This document shows, one piece after another, positions 23,622 through 35,636 of a stretch of DNA of 64,000 bases (positions are counted from its first letter, which is position 1; every line of letters starts with the position of its first letter). This DNA is from Solanum dulcamara (Eukaryota; Streptophyta; Magnoliopsida; Solanales; Solanaceae). The position numbers were made by a program, and so were the translations under genes. The notes below the pieces were generated by a model. It was not told where the DNA came from, ran no database searches, and saw nothing but the letters and a program-made list of their open reading frames with translations. The DNA is taken from NCBI RefSeq assembly GCF_947179165.1, contig NC_077242.1:38625597-38689596 (forward strand), read 5' to 3'.

Positions 23622-23626
23622 GGGTA
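23622..23626. repeat. Target-site duplication GGGTA, right copy
   Basis: Matches 20390-20394 exactly. Together they define the solo-LTR insertion into D. Confidence 0.85.
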
Positions 23627-24114
23627 TTAGGTAATTTGGTTAGGGTTTAAAAGAATGGGGGCGGGTTGGGTAGAAAATTAGGGTTAGAATAACTTACCTA
23701 GTGCAATGGAGGTTTGATGATGGATCTGATGACTCTTCTCACATGCGACGATCCGTCTATTCTACCGTCATCCTTAACCAATAGCTCATCTTTTGGGAGC
23801 TAATCAGATGGAGGATCTGACGGTATGTGAAGGTTCTGACGGCCTATCAGACCTCATGGTCTAATTTTTGCATACCTATTTTCTTGACTTCTTTTGCCCC
23901 TTTACACTTGCACAATTTTTCTAATATCTCAAATCAACATTCGCACTTTAAAATATCAAATATGTACAAAAATTTGGGTTACCCCCAAATAGTTTCTGAT
24001 TTAATGTCATGGTATGACTCAGGTTCCTTGATTACTTTGACTTCATCAAGGTAAGCCAACTCTATTAACTTTACTCCTCTAGAGTGCCAATGTACTACTT
24101 TACCCATTGGTTAT
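23627..24114. other. Non-coding part of element D just 3' of its integrase
   Basis: No reading frame is supported. Short GACGG / CCGTCAGA dyads cluster at 23730-23850. In element sense this follows directly after the integrase C-terminus. Confidence 0.5.
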
Positions 24115-25092
24115 TCACTTTGAAATTTTCCCCTTTCTCATTTTATAGTTCCAGCGCTCCATATTGAAAACTTGCACTACTTGAAATGGACCCCACCATT
24201 TAGATCTTAATTTTCTTGGAAATAACCAAAGCCTTGAGTTGAATAATAGTACCAAATCTCCTGGACTAAATTCTCTTTTTCTGGATTCTTCGGTCATGGT
24301 ATGTCCTTAGATAAAATTCATCCATCTCATTTATCTGTTCCAATCGTATATTTGCAGTATCAATCCAACTCAAATTCAACTCTTGAAGAGCCCATCGTGC
24401 CTTGTGCTCTAACTTCACAAGAAAATGACATGCCTTTCCAAATACTAAATGGTATGGAGATATACCAATGGGTGTTTTGAACGTTGTATGGTATGCCCAT
24501 AAAGCATCATCAACTTCCCTTGACTAGTCAGTCCTGTTGGCCTTTACGGACTTTGCCAATATTTCCTTAATCTCATTATTTGATTCCTCAACTTGCCCAT
24601 TGGTATGTGGATGATAAGGAGTAGACACTTTATGTTGTTTCACCCCGTACTTAGCTAGAAAATTCCTAAACACCTCATTGCAAAAATAGGAACCCCTATC
24701 AGTAATGATTGCCCTAGGTGTACCAAACCTAGAGAAAATATTCTTTTTCAGATATCCTGTAACACTTTTACCTTCATTGTCTGCTAGTGCCACTGCTTCT
24801 ATCCATTTGGAGACATAATCAACAGCTACCAGGATATACTTCTATCTGAAAAAACTAACAAATGGACCCATAAAAATGATGCACCAGTTATCAAACATAT
24901 CCACATCTAAGATCGGAGTCATAGGGAGCTAATGTTGTCTTGATATTTCTCCTTGTCTATGACACTTGTCATACCATTTAACCAGATCAAATATATCCTG
25001 ATGAGAAGTGGGCCAGTAATAGCCACATTGAAGCACCTTTTGTGCTATTCGGGCTCTATCATGGTGTCCTCCAACATAAAAAGAATAACATA
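24115..25092 (-). pseudogene. Element D integrase, 3' piece
   Basis: In element sense it starts with the zinc-binding region (24929-25092: GGHHDRARIAQKVLQCGYYW, then CHRQGEISRQH). The catalytic core follows (24524-24793, with ITDRGSYFCNEVF, HPHTNGQVEESNNEIK). The C-terminal domain is 24115-24297 ([20 protein letters not shown]). The last motif is characteristic of Athila-lineage integrases and is shared with H. The reading continues upstream at 35140 once element B is removed: the peptide ending GILEAC there joins this piece in frame. Stops and frameshifts separate the segments. Confidence 0.8.
25088..25092. repeat. Target-site duplication of element B, left copy (ACATA)
   Basis: ACATA here corresponds to ACATG at 35140-35144, with one mismatch, consistent with an old 5-bp duplication. 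The integrase reading frame of D is continuous across the two flanks when one copy is counted. Confidence 0.7.
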
Positions 25093-27942
25093 TGTCATGA
25101 CCCAACCCCGTAGGCCACAACTGGGGTCCCTAGACCCCTCGTAAACCTAACTATCAGCTGTGGTCAAATTGAACTGTAAATAAAACAATATCATGTAACA
25201 GAGCCCTATTGGGCGATAACATTTTCATAAACCTGTAGCCCTTTTCGTTTGTGTCGTAACATGAAAGGGCATACAAGCCGACAAAGCTGCCATAACATAA
25301 TATCATATACCATACATCATGTAGACCCAGCTAAATCAAACTGATATACACAACCCATATATACATGTCTACAGACCTCTTACAATATAAATGATAACAT
25401 AAGGAGGGATAGGGACCTCACCGTACCCGTGAATAATAAAACAATACTATACATCAACGGCCAATGCCAAAAACTAGGTTCCAATACAATAGAGCCTCTT
25501 CCAGCTGAGATGAGCGAGATCCTAAGATGACAGACTCCCAAAACCTGTACCTGTACCTACGGGCAGGAAATGCAACCCCCCGAGAAAAGAGGGGTTAGTA
25601 CGATATACGTACTGAGTATGTAAAACATAACACAATACGAATAGAGGCAAATATGAAATAGAGAAGTAGGGGATAAAATATCAAATCAAAAACCTGTACG
25701 TAGAAAAGTAAAATCATGCATGCTCAAATTTTCAATATAGCCGGCCCTATCAGGGATCCAGTGAATCATATCTGTAGTACCATCACCTCCTTATTACAAC
25801 ACATCATTATATAATCATATATATATATACACGTACCCGTCCCTCTAGTGAGGGCACGATGAATAATGTAGTGGATTATGCACGATTACTATTCCCGGTC
25901 CTGGGATCGACAAAAGAAGTGTAACAGTATGCACGAGTAGAGTAGTGAGAAACCAAACACAATACAAATCATTATCTGAGACTCAATGAAGTCATTAAGT
26001 GAACCTTCACTTGGAAGTAATCGAAGTACCTGCTAGGTGTCACGGAGGACTGTATAGAGCATTAGGAACAATATACATGTGTCACAATATTGCCAAACAT
26101 CTTATAGGATCCATACGTCTGTCCTCGTAGAGCCCTTAAGTATAGAGGCCTATACCTCCAATTACTATTTAACCTATCGAAGACTCGAAGATAGTAGCTT
26201 ACTACTTTAAAGTTTAACATTCAAAAGTGAGTGAGGGTCCTAAAGTCATATTTAGAACCTGGGAATGGAATTACCCCCAAAGCTCATATCATATCTTTCG
26301 TACATCTAAGACATGCCAAAAGAGAGAGAAAATATAGGCTTTACATACCTATATCAAAAACATACCAAGAGAAGCTTCACATACCTCTTATGAGTTACTC
26401 TTTATGTCGTTCGCGTCGTCATCCCTTGAACCTATTAAATATGAAAGAAATATGAATATCAAAAACCTTTGACTGTTCAGCACCTTAAATTATACACGAG
26501 TATTCACAGAACTCATTTCCTCGCTCGTCTTCTCGACTAGTTATTTAACTAGTTAAAGAGTTAACAAAAATCGGGCAGCACCTCCCCTGTAATATGCCCT
26601 ATCCGAATTTCCAATCACACCCCTAATAACTACAACCAACCAATAACAACAACCTATAACACATATAAAATCAATTCACACCAACATTACACAATACAAA
26701 CCCCAAACAACTCACTCAAAACTATCAAAACGTGAATTCTGGACAGCTTACTGTCTTGCATTATCGCTTCATTTCGAAGGGGTAATTGAGGGAAATAGGC
26801 TTTATGTCCTCTATGAAAGTTATAGAAATGTATCTTAGGGTCGTATAAAATTTTGAATTACCCCTACATCAATTCTGTACAAAAATATATGCACAAAATA
26901 CCAACAGCAGTCCTTGTAAGATGTCCAAAACCAAAATCGGGGCAGTACCTCCTCTTTACTTCATCACCATTTTTCGAGCAGATAACAGCAAAACTGAATT
27001 TTAAAGGCTAAATTAAAGTTATAGACCTATGCAATATATTTACAAAACATATTGAATCACTCAAAATGAAGCTGTACACAAGAAGTTATACTAATATTAC
27101 TAACAACAGTCCCTTTCAAAAACGGGTTTGTTAACTAGCTCTTAACGTTTTCTCTCTTTGTTCTTTCAACTTTCTCTCAAGTTTCCAAGTGTAAGTCTGA
27201 AGTAATGACTAATTATTCATCCTAATACACATATATACACCTCCATGTATCTGAGAAAAACCTTAGATAATTAATTCACGGAGAAAAATTAGAGACTTAC
27301 CTTAGTTTTCTTCAAGTCGTGGCTGCCTCTCTTTTCTTCTCTACATTTTTGTTCTTAGTTGTTGCTGAAGTTTTGAACCAAGAAATGACCTATGAGTCAT
27401 TTAACATGTAGATATATGTTGCCTTAGGGGGTGATACGTGTTCGGCCCCCATTGAACCAACACATACATGCTGCCTATATGGGGATGCCACATGGCATGG
27501 GGTCCACCTCCCCCTAAGAAGGTGGGTCACCTACTTTACCAAAAGAAGGTGGGTCACCTACTTCGTTGAGGTTCTGCCATGTTTCACTCCTCCATTGGCT
27601 GCCACGTATCATCTTTTCCCCTTTTTCGTGGGTTCATAATCTCGCCTTATTTTAAGAGCGTATGTAATCCATGCTATGTAAGCTTGGTATGTCCTCAAGT
27701 AGCTCAAGTATGTAAGACTTCTAAGCTAGTATCTTACGTAGGTAAGTCGAGTCCTACGACTCATCACTTGGCCTCCAATTCCTTTTGGATTCTTATGACT
27801 CTATTTTCAACCTTCTCTACTATGGGGTAGCACATTCTCCCTTCCTTGGAGTGGTTTGATAGTGTCGTAGCGTATCCAACTCACATGATAATGTCTAAGG
27901 AACTTAGGAGACATTCTAAGTTTAAAAGTATGGGGTGTAACA
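25093..27942 (-). repeat. 3' LTR of element B
   Basis: 2850 bp, from TGTCATGACCC to GGTGTAACA on the plus strand. It pairs with 32260-35139. It holds the AGTAC/GTACT dyad at 25595-25615 (TTAGTAC-gatatac-GTACTGA, one mismatch between arms). Confidence 0.85.
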
Positions 27943-27958
27943 TCCTTCCCCCCTTTAG
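27943..27958 (-). other. Polypurine tract of element B
   Basis: The minus strand reads TAAAGGGGGGAAGGA immediately before the TG of the 3' LTR. This is the plus-strand priming site of the element. Confidence 0.75.
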
Positions 27959-28119
27959 AACATTCATCCCCAAATGTTAAACAAAACTTCTCTTAGCACC
28001 TTATACAAATCCTAAGGAGATTCTTTCTTATTTCCATAACACATACTTCTATCCAAGTACTTAATATACGTGTTTCAGGAGTTGGGGTTACCTGCAGACA
28101 TCAGGAATAGGTGCGAATA

Positions 28120-29010
28120 CTTATGTTTCATATTCTCTTCAGCTTCCCCAGTTATCCTCTTTTTGGTTTTGGTTTTGCCACAATATCTTAACGGAAGGCA
28201 CGTTTTTAGTCTATAATCTTCTAGTTTGTTGATCTAAGATGGCAATAGGTTATTCCTCACAGGATTCCATTTCCTGGACATCATCTATGGAATATACCCT
28301 GGGTGGCTCGTCAGTACCCTTATAAAGCATCCCTATTTGATGGACTGGGCGTATAGTTTTCAAATAAGGTGGTAAGCTCAACTTACCAGCCACGTTGCCC
28401 ACCTTATGAGCGACTTAATATAGTCTAATATATTTTGGGTTAAGTTTCCTTTTCTAAGTGACCCTATTATGAACATCCAATCATCAATATGAACTCTGTA
28501 TGTTGATGTCGATTATCTGTATATCATTTCTGCTGACTCTGGGATTTTAGTCAATAGCTTGTTTAATCATGTCGGGACCTTTTTAGCTTAGTCTTTCTAA
28601 CATCAACCCATCCAATAGGGGACTTAAACGTCTTGCTCTACCAGTCTTGTATGGGGCCATTGGGATACTAGAGTAGTAATTATTATTGTAGGCAACTTGA
28701 TAAGTTATAGATAATCATCCTAGCTACCTTTGAAGTTAACAATACCAGCTCATGGCATATCTTCTAACGTTCAAGTGGTACGCTTTAGTCTGTTCATCAG
28801 GTTTGAGGGTAAAGTAGTATACAAAGACTTATGTGTCTTCCCATTTTCTTTGCAGACTGATTATCGGTAGTTAACTGTACCTTGGGCTCCTTCATCTAGG
28901 ATAATAGCTATGGGGACTCCGTAAGGTCCTACCACTCTTTTACCCTATAATTTTACACCTTCTCGGCTGAGTAGGTAGCCTTTGATTGAAGGAGCATGGG
29001 CTAATATCGT
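28120..29010 (-). pseudogene. Element B integrase core and chromodomain-like tail, heavily decayed
   Basis: The minus strand shows pieces of the integrase core (near 28640-28830: AYNNNYYSSI, then a RARRLSPLL segment where A has YGRRCRSPVGW), a connecting segment, and a C-terminal region (about 28130-28330: GTDEPPRVYSIDDVQE, then PSVKILWQNQNQKEDNW). The last part corresponds to the chromodomain-like tail of A (SVKVLWRNQQIESATWE). Stops occur every few dozen codons. This is the only part of the B interior that can be assigned with confidence. Confidence 0.65.
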
Positions 29011-29426
29011 TAATCTACAGGTAACATTCCCTCCAGAGTCATCTGGCGCTGGAGTGCGAAGTGAGTCTTGTAGCCTTGGTCATATTGTAGGATTTTTGAC
29101 CTCGTATATTACTTCCTGTCTTCCATAAATTACATCAACTGGTACCCTTACCTTTTGGGTTTTACTTTTTTCTGCCCTAAGAGTTGGCTGCCAAGTAGTG
29201 TCGAAATTCTCTCGCCCACTGGCCCGTATAGCCATTTTGTGGTTTGCCTATCATTAACTGGTACTATGTTGAAGAACTATGGCATTCGAGTGTGTCGTCA
29301 ATTAGCAATTAGCTAATCCTTTTTGTCTTTCATAAATCCTTTTAACAATACCCTCAACGTAATTTATAGTACTCTAGGAACATAATCTCATATCGTTTCT
29401 CCGCTGCTAGTTCAGATTCTTCCATC

Positions 29427-29546
29427 TCGTGCAACCACACCCGCACTATCGCACTAAATTCCACCAGAATGTAGAAGTTAAGCGTGCTTGAGCGAGAGAA
29501 ATACTGGGATGGGTGACCTCCTTGGGAAGTCCTTATGTCGCATTTC
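29427..29546 (+). rRNA. 5S rRNA-like sequence (pseudogene or 5S-derived element)
   Basis: 120 nt align end to end with plant 5S rRNA. The 3' two-thirds is close: AGTTAAGCGTGCTTG (29476-29490) then GCGAGAG, and GGGATGGGTGACCTCC (29505-29520) followed by TTGGGAAGTCC with one extra T. These blocks are the internal control region (box A, intermediate element, box C) that directs RNA polymerase III. The 5' third is more diverged but still collinear (GCACTATCGCACTAAAT). It lies inside the decayed interior of B. It may be a stray 5S pseudogene, or part of a Cassandra-type TRIM element, whose LTRs carry 5S. No flanking LTR or target duplication was identified. Confidence 0.75.
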
Positions 29547-32243
29547 ATGGTAATCCTTGCAACAATGTGCGGGGCACTCAACTTAGACCAAAATTTATCT
29601 TAGCATTGTCTCACTAGTATTTATGTGTTTCCTTGCCTTTTCCTCTGTTATCTTGCAACAGGTATAGGGTTAGATCTTTAGTTCCACTACGACCATGTCC
29701 CTTTTTGGTCATTTTGGTTTAACTCCTTCTATTGTATTTCCCTATTTTTGTACGCACCCATTTATTAGGGTTGGCTATTAAGTCGCGCTAAAGTTCGTTC
29801 ATATAGTGACCTTTAGAGCCACTTTGAGTTTCTTCTATCCTTAGTTGGTATAGTCCCAAAGAAGTTTGGCATATGTGCTCGCCATCCTGTAGTACCCAGC
29901 TAGTTTTGCTCGTCTTACTTAAACCATTTTACACTTTCCTTACCCCAGCTGGTAACACTTTATTGTTGTTATATCATGTCTTCCTTTACCTTTACGAAAC
30001 TGTGAGAAGGTGCTCAACTAGCATCGTCTTGCTAGGTCTCACCTTGTCGCACTTCTTTCCTTTCCCTTATTCACTCTATGTTCTTCTCATTTCCTACCAC
30101 TAGAGGCTTTCTATTCTTTTGTCCTTGGTTATATATCTATCGTAACATCATTTGCAACCAACTCTATAGATAAAATTTTGGCTTTTGGTCTAGCATGTTG
30201 TCATTATCTTTTCTAGCGTCCCTTGAGTTATTCGATATCATTTCATTGCTATATTCTTTTGCTTTTATATGTACCCACATTCTAGCGTTATGCTATTCCA
30301 GGTCTTGTTGGAAACTTCTTAACACTATCTTGCATAGCATTCTAACTTCTATCTAATTATTGATGACTTCCAGATCCTTCTAACTTGGTTCAACAAAGGA
30401 TCTTATTGAAGTTTAAGCATCCATCTCGAACATGTTTCCACATCAATTGCCTTTATCTTACCCTTTGCATTTTCTAACTTGCTTCCCCCCTTTAGAGGGT
30501 ACTTATACCTTTATCCGCTTATATCTTGCTCTATGTCCAGTCTCAATTTCGTCCAATCTCCTTCCCCAATGTACTTGGTACTCTATCATGTCCCTATCTT
30601 TTATCATTTTTTTTACCAACCTGATTATCCATGTACGGAATCTTAGCTAAATCACGAGGCGACAGGATCCTTCCCACACATAGTGTGACACCTTATCTAT
30701 TAATCTGTACTTAAGTAATGGGACCCATGGAATAACTCGTCCGAGGCCACATTCTATTTATCTCTATAAAAAGTTAATACACTTGTAGCCATTCCAAATT
30801 TTCTTTTAACTAGGCAACATTTGTATTCCGGAATTCATTGTCCAAGGTTCTCTTGGAGTAGTGGATTTCCCAACCTATATCCTTTGTTTCTTGGGATGAA
30901 TGAAAGCTACGCCATTTATTCCTTGAGTTTACAGTCTTTGTCTCTTAAGAGTTCCATTATTTTTGGGGCGACATTCTATACGCGCATTACTCCTTTATAC
31001 CTTATAGCCCTTACCCTTACTATATACCCAACACAGGCTTTTAACTTAGTCAATGTATACTAAGTGGACCTTACTAGTGGTCATACTTTATTCTTGTATA
31101 ATTGGATCACCCCGTTCAATTCACTCTTATATATCCCCTTTTTAGTTCGTACTCACATTCAGCTCCTGAAATCTCTTTGAGGTGCTTCTGTCCGAAGCTC
31201 TTTTCCCAATTAGTTGGTGGAGGACTATCAATGTTTATCGTAAACTATTTTCCAATCATTGTTGGAAGAAACTAGAATCTCTTAAACATCACAGTAATTT
31301 TTTTAATACTTGACCTACCTGGTCTCATTCCGAGTTTATCCTCGAGTTATGAACAACTTATCTAATTTAGAATTAAGAGTTTGGGGCTTGGTACTTTGAA
31401 AATGAGTGAAGCTCAATTACTGGAGATCTTACCTTTCAACCTAAGCTTCTCTTTTTTTCTACAGCATAATTATGGCTGGAGATACTGTGGTCTGAACTGT
31501 ACTGCTCAGACAGACTTTTGTTTCTCCGTAATAAACTTCTCCGAGTAAAAAGGGTATCCCTTATTGACGATATGAAGAGTACCTCTTACAACTTTAATTT
31601 TCTATAATATAGGTACTCAGTATCAATTTCCAAGACATGTTATAAAGCTATGTTCTATTCCCTTCTTTTTGTTCTGGGAAAATTTTGGCAGAGTTTCCTC
31701 TACACTTCTTACTATCTCACAATCGGCATGCAGAAAATACAAACAATGCCTCATAGTCCCAACACATATATATATATATATATTCATATTATATCACAGC
31801 CATACCAGTCTTTCAATATCATCTCATATCGTAGACACACAGGGCTTTCAACTTTAACAATAGTATGAAAGTAATGGACTTACCTAGTATGTCCAACTTC
31901 AAACTACATCTATTGCACTTTCTGTCTGCTTTCCTTTTAGGTTTCAACTTTACATTTCAATCACATGTCAATACCTTACCCAACAGATATCTTTTGGGTC
32001 TTTACTTTACTTACCAACGTGCTTCATAACTTCCCATGCCGTCAATTACATCCTTCTGTTGGTGTCGTCCTTCTGTTAAGATCCAAGGTTAGTATAAGAA
32101 ATTGTCTTATGACTCGGATCTATAGCACGATCTCAGATGTAAAAGAAAGTTAACATCCTAAATTTCCTGTAGCTTCTTGTTTATAGATGTGTCGCGCAAC
32201 ACATCGATAACCAAGACTCTACTAGACAATCTAAGGACGAACT

Positions 32244-32258
32244 GCTCTGATACTACTT
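32244..32258 (-). other. Primer binding site of element B (Met-type)
   Basis: The minus strand reads AAGTAGTATCAGAGC next to the 5' LTR edge at 32260. One base differs from the canonical TGGTATCAGAGC core complementary to initiator-Met tRNA. Confidence 0.7.
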
Positions 32259-32259
32259 C

Positions 32260-35139
32260 TGTTATGACCCAACACCGTAGGCCGCGACTGGGGTCCGACC
32301 TGGACCCATTGTATACCTAACTATCAGTTGTGGTCAAATTGAAATATAAATAAAATAATATCATGTAACAAAGCCCCATTGGGTGATAACATTTTCATAA
32401 ACCTGTAGCCCTTTTCGTTTATGATGTAATATGAAAGGGCATACAGGCCGACAAGGCTGCCATAACATAATAACATATACCATACATTATGTAGACCCAG
32501 TTGAATCAAACTGATATATACAACCCACATATATATGTCTGCAGACCTCTAATAATATCAATGACAATATATGGCGGGACAGGGCCCCCTCCATACCTCT
32601 GAATAACAAAATAATACTATACATTAATGGCCAATGCCAAAAACTAGGCTCCGATACAATGGAGCCTTCTCCAACTTAGTTGAGCGGGATCCTAAGATGA
32701 CAGATTCCCAAAACCTGTACCTGTACCTGTGGGCATGAAACCTAGCCCCCTCTCCCCCTAAGAAAAAGGGGGTCAGTACGACATATGTACTGAGTATGTA
32801 AAATATAACACAATACGAATAGAGGCATATCTGAAATAGAGAAGTAGGGGATAAAATATCAAATCAAAAACCTGTACCTGGAAAAGTAAAATCATGCATG
32901 CTCAAATTTTCAATATAGCCGGCCCTATTAGGGATCTAGTGAATCATATATGTAGTACCATCACCTCTTTATTACAACACATCATCTTATCATCATATAT
33001 ATACATATGTACCCGACCCTCTAGTGAGGGCACAATGAACAATGCAGTGGATTGTGCACGATTACTATTCCTAGCCCCGGGGTCGATGAAAGAAGTGTAA
33101 AAGTATGCACGAGTAGAGTAGTGAGAAATCAAATACAATTTAAATCATTATCTAAGACTAAGTGAAGTCATCAAGTGAACCGTCACTTGGAAGTAATTAA
33201 AGTGCCTGCTAGGTGTCACGGAGGACTGTTTGGAGCATCAGGAACCATAGACATGTGTCACAATGTTGCCAAAAAGCTTATAGGATCCAGACGTCTGTCC
33301 TTGTGGAGCCCTTAAGGATAGAGGCCTATACCTCCAGTTACTATTTAACCTATCGAAGACTCGAAGATAGTAGCTTACTACTTTAAAGTTTAACATTCAA
33401 AAGTGAGTGAGGTTCATGAAGTCATATTCAGAACCTGGGAATGGAATTACCCCCAAAGCTCATATCATATCTTGCTTACAACTAAGACATGCCAAAAGAA
33501 AGAGAAAAGATAGGCTTTACATACCTATACCAAAAACATACCAAGAGAAGCTTCACATATCTTTTATGAGTTACTCTTTATCCCATTCGCCTCGTCGTCC
33601 TTTGAACCTATTAAATATGAAAGAAATACGAATATCAAAAATTCTTGACTGTTCAGAACCTTAAATTATACACGAGTATTCACATAACTCATTTCCTCAC
33701 TCGTCTTCTCGACTAGTTCTTTAACTAGTTAAAGAGTTAACGGAAATCGGGTAACACCTCCCCTATAATATGCCCTATCTGAATTTACAATCACACCCCT
33801 AATAACTAAAGCTAGCCAACAAAAAAAACCTGCAACATATATACAAGCAATTCACACCAACATTACACAATACAAACCCCAAACAACTCACTCAAAACTA
33901 TCAAAACGTGAATTCTGGACAGCTTACTGTCTTGCATTGTCGCTTTGTTTCGAAGGGGTAATTGAGGGAAACAGGCTTTATGTCCTCCATGAAAGTTATT
34001 GACATGTGTCTTAGGGTCGTATAAAATTTCGAATCACCCCTATATCAATTCTGTACAAAAAGATATATACAAAATACCAACAACAGTCCGTGTAAGATGT
34101 CCAAAACCAAAATCTGGGCAGTACCTCCTCTATAATTCATCACCCTTTTTCAAGCAGATAAAAGCAAAATTGGATTTTAAATGAAACTTTAAAGTTATAT
34201 ACCTATGAAATATCTTTCCAAAATATATTGAATCACTTGAAACGAAGCTGTACACAAGAAGTTATACTAATATTACTACAACAGTCCCTTTCAAAAATGG
34301 GTTTGTTAACTAGCTCTTAACATTTTCTCTCTTTGTTCTTTCAACTTTCTCTCAAGTTTCCAAGTGTATGTCTGAAGTAATGACTCATTATTCATCATAA
34401 TACATATATATACACCTCCATATCCTGAGGAATACCTTAGATAATTAATTCACGGAGAACAATTGGAGACTTACCTTAGTTTTCTTCAAGCCGTGGCTGC
34501 CTCTCTTTTCTTCTTTACATTTTTGTTCTTAGTTGTTGCTGAAGTTTTGAACCAAGAAATGAAATATGAGTCATTTAACATGTAGATATATGTTTCCTTA
34601 TGGGGTGACATGTGTCATCCCCTAAGGGTGACACGTGTTTGGCCCCCATTGGTCCAACACATACATGCTGCTAATAAGGGGCTGCCACGTGGCATGGGGT
34701 GCACTTCCCCCCAAGCAAGTGGGGCACCTACTTGACCCCAAGAAGGTGGATCACCTGCTTGCTTGAGGTGCTGCCATGTGTAACTCCTCCATTGGCTGCC
34801 ACGTGTCATCTTTTCCCCTTTCTCATGAGTTCGTAATCTCATCCTATTTTAAGAGCGTATGTAATCCATGCTATGTAAGCTTGGTATATCCTCAAGTAGC
34901 TCAAGTATGTAAGACTTCTAAGCTAGTAGCTTACGTAGGTAAGTTGTGTCCTACGACTCATCACTTGGCCTCCAATTCCTTCTAGATTCTTATGATACTA
35001 TTTCCAACCTTTTCTACTATAGGGTATCACATTCTCCCTTCCTTAAAGTCGTTTGATAGTGTCGTAGCGTATCCGGCTCACATGATAATGTCTAAGGAAC
35101 TTATGAGACATTCCGAGTTTAAAAGTGTGGGTTGTAACA
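32260..35139 (-). repeat. 5' LTR of element B
   Basis: 2880 bp, from TGTTATGACCC to GTTGTAACA on the plus strand. It pairs with 25093-27942. A TATATATA stretch on the minus strand near 34404-34412 is a candidate TATA box, about 730 bp from the LTR start. The conserved dyad is at 32773-32793. Confidence 0.85.
32773..32793 (-). promoter_or_regulatory. AGTAC/GTACT dyad in the 5' LTR of B
   Basis: TCAGTAC-gacatat-GTACTGA is a perfect 7-bp dyad with a 7-bp spacer, 513 bp from the inner LTR edge. It is followed on the plus strand by GTATGTAAA, as in the other LTRs. Confidence 0.75.
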
Positions 35140-35631
35140 ACATGCTTCTAATATACCCAACATTTCAGCTTCAGGCACATAACACCTGATCAAATTATCA
35201 GCACACAACCTGAATAAATATGGCTCATCCCAATAATATTTATTAATATCATGAAAAAATTTCTTTCTTTGCTAGAACGTCAGGTCTTCAGGCATCATGT
35301 CGCAAACAAGGTATTTATCAAAGTCAGCATACAAAGAAATAAGATTAAGAGTAGAAGCTAATACCTGATCATCTATGAATGAGTTATCAATCTCCATACC
35401 ATCCCCATCTTCTTTCTCAGCTTCTAACCTCGATAAATATTCGACTACTTGATTTTCACACCTTTTCTGGTCTTTTGACTTCAAAGTCAAACTCCTGTAG
35501 CAAAAGATCCCATCTGATCAACCTTGGCTTTGCATCTTTCTTTTCCATTAAGTATCTCGGGGCTGCAAGGTCAGTATGCACTATCACTTTCGTACCCAGT
35601 AAGTATGCCTTAAATTTCTCAGAGGCATACA
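35140..35631 (-). pseudogene. Element D RNase H C-terminus to integrase N-terminus, island between B and A
   Basis: The minus-strand reading holds the end of RNase H ([14 protein letters not shown], then a KPRLIRW-like segment), the linker with ENQVVEYLSRLEAEK (35272-35490), and the start of the integrase region (CADNLIRCYVPEAEM ... GILEAC). It is bordered by element B on the left and element A on the right. It joins the other D pieces in frame on both sides (24115-25092 and 45248 onward), showing that D was one element before B and A entered. Confidence 0.8.
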
Positions 35632-35636
35632 CTACT
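35632..35636. repeat. Target-site duplication CTACT, left copy
   Basis: CTACT immediately precedes the LTR start of element A and recurs exactly at 45248-45252. Confidence 0.95.

Larger units (their letters stand above)
29011..32259. other. Unreadable interior of element B (expected gag-RT region)
   Basis: By position this should hold the RNase H, RT, protease and gag of B, but I see no convincing domain. The plus strand is strikingly pyrimidine-rich (for example 29860-30650). That is the complement of a purine-rich coding strand, which fits a decayed gag-pol. The last 250 bp before 32259 resemble the untranslated leader of related chromoviruses. A (TA)n tract lies at about 31766-31785. A 5S-like sequence is at 29427-29546. 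Confidence 0.5.
25093..35139 (-). mobile_element. Element B: complete but decayed chromovirus-type element inserted in D
   Basis: It is 10,047 bp and minus-strand in sense. 5' LTR 32260-35139, degenerate Met-type primer site at about 32244-32258 (rc TAGTATCAGAGCAG), internal region 27943-32259, polypurine tract 27943-27958, 3' LTR 25093-27942. It is flanked by ACATA/ACATG. The LTRs differ by about 10% in the stretches compared by eye, mostly transitions, so the insertion is much older than A. Only integrase and the chromodomain-like tail are still recognisable in the interior. The remainder of the 4.3-kb interior is too decayed to read, and it contains a 5S rRNA-like sequence. Confidence 0.85.

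Noticed and set aside
29427..29546. 5S-like sequence as a functional 5S rRNA gene
   Set aside because: Many substitutions in the 5' third and an extra T in the 3' part; single copy within a dead element, not a tandem array.
29860..30650. Plus-strand open frames rich in Leu/Ser/Pro/Tyr in the interior of B
   Set aside because: They are complements of a purine-rich decayed gag-pol strand with no domain; typical shadow frames.
31766..31785. (TA)n tract as a feature of interest
   Set aside because: A short ordinary microsatellite in decayed retroelement DNA.
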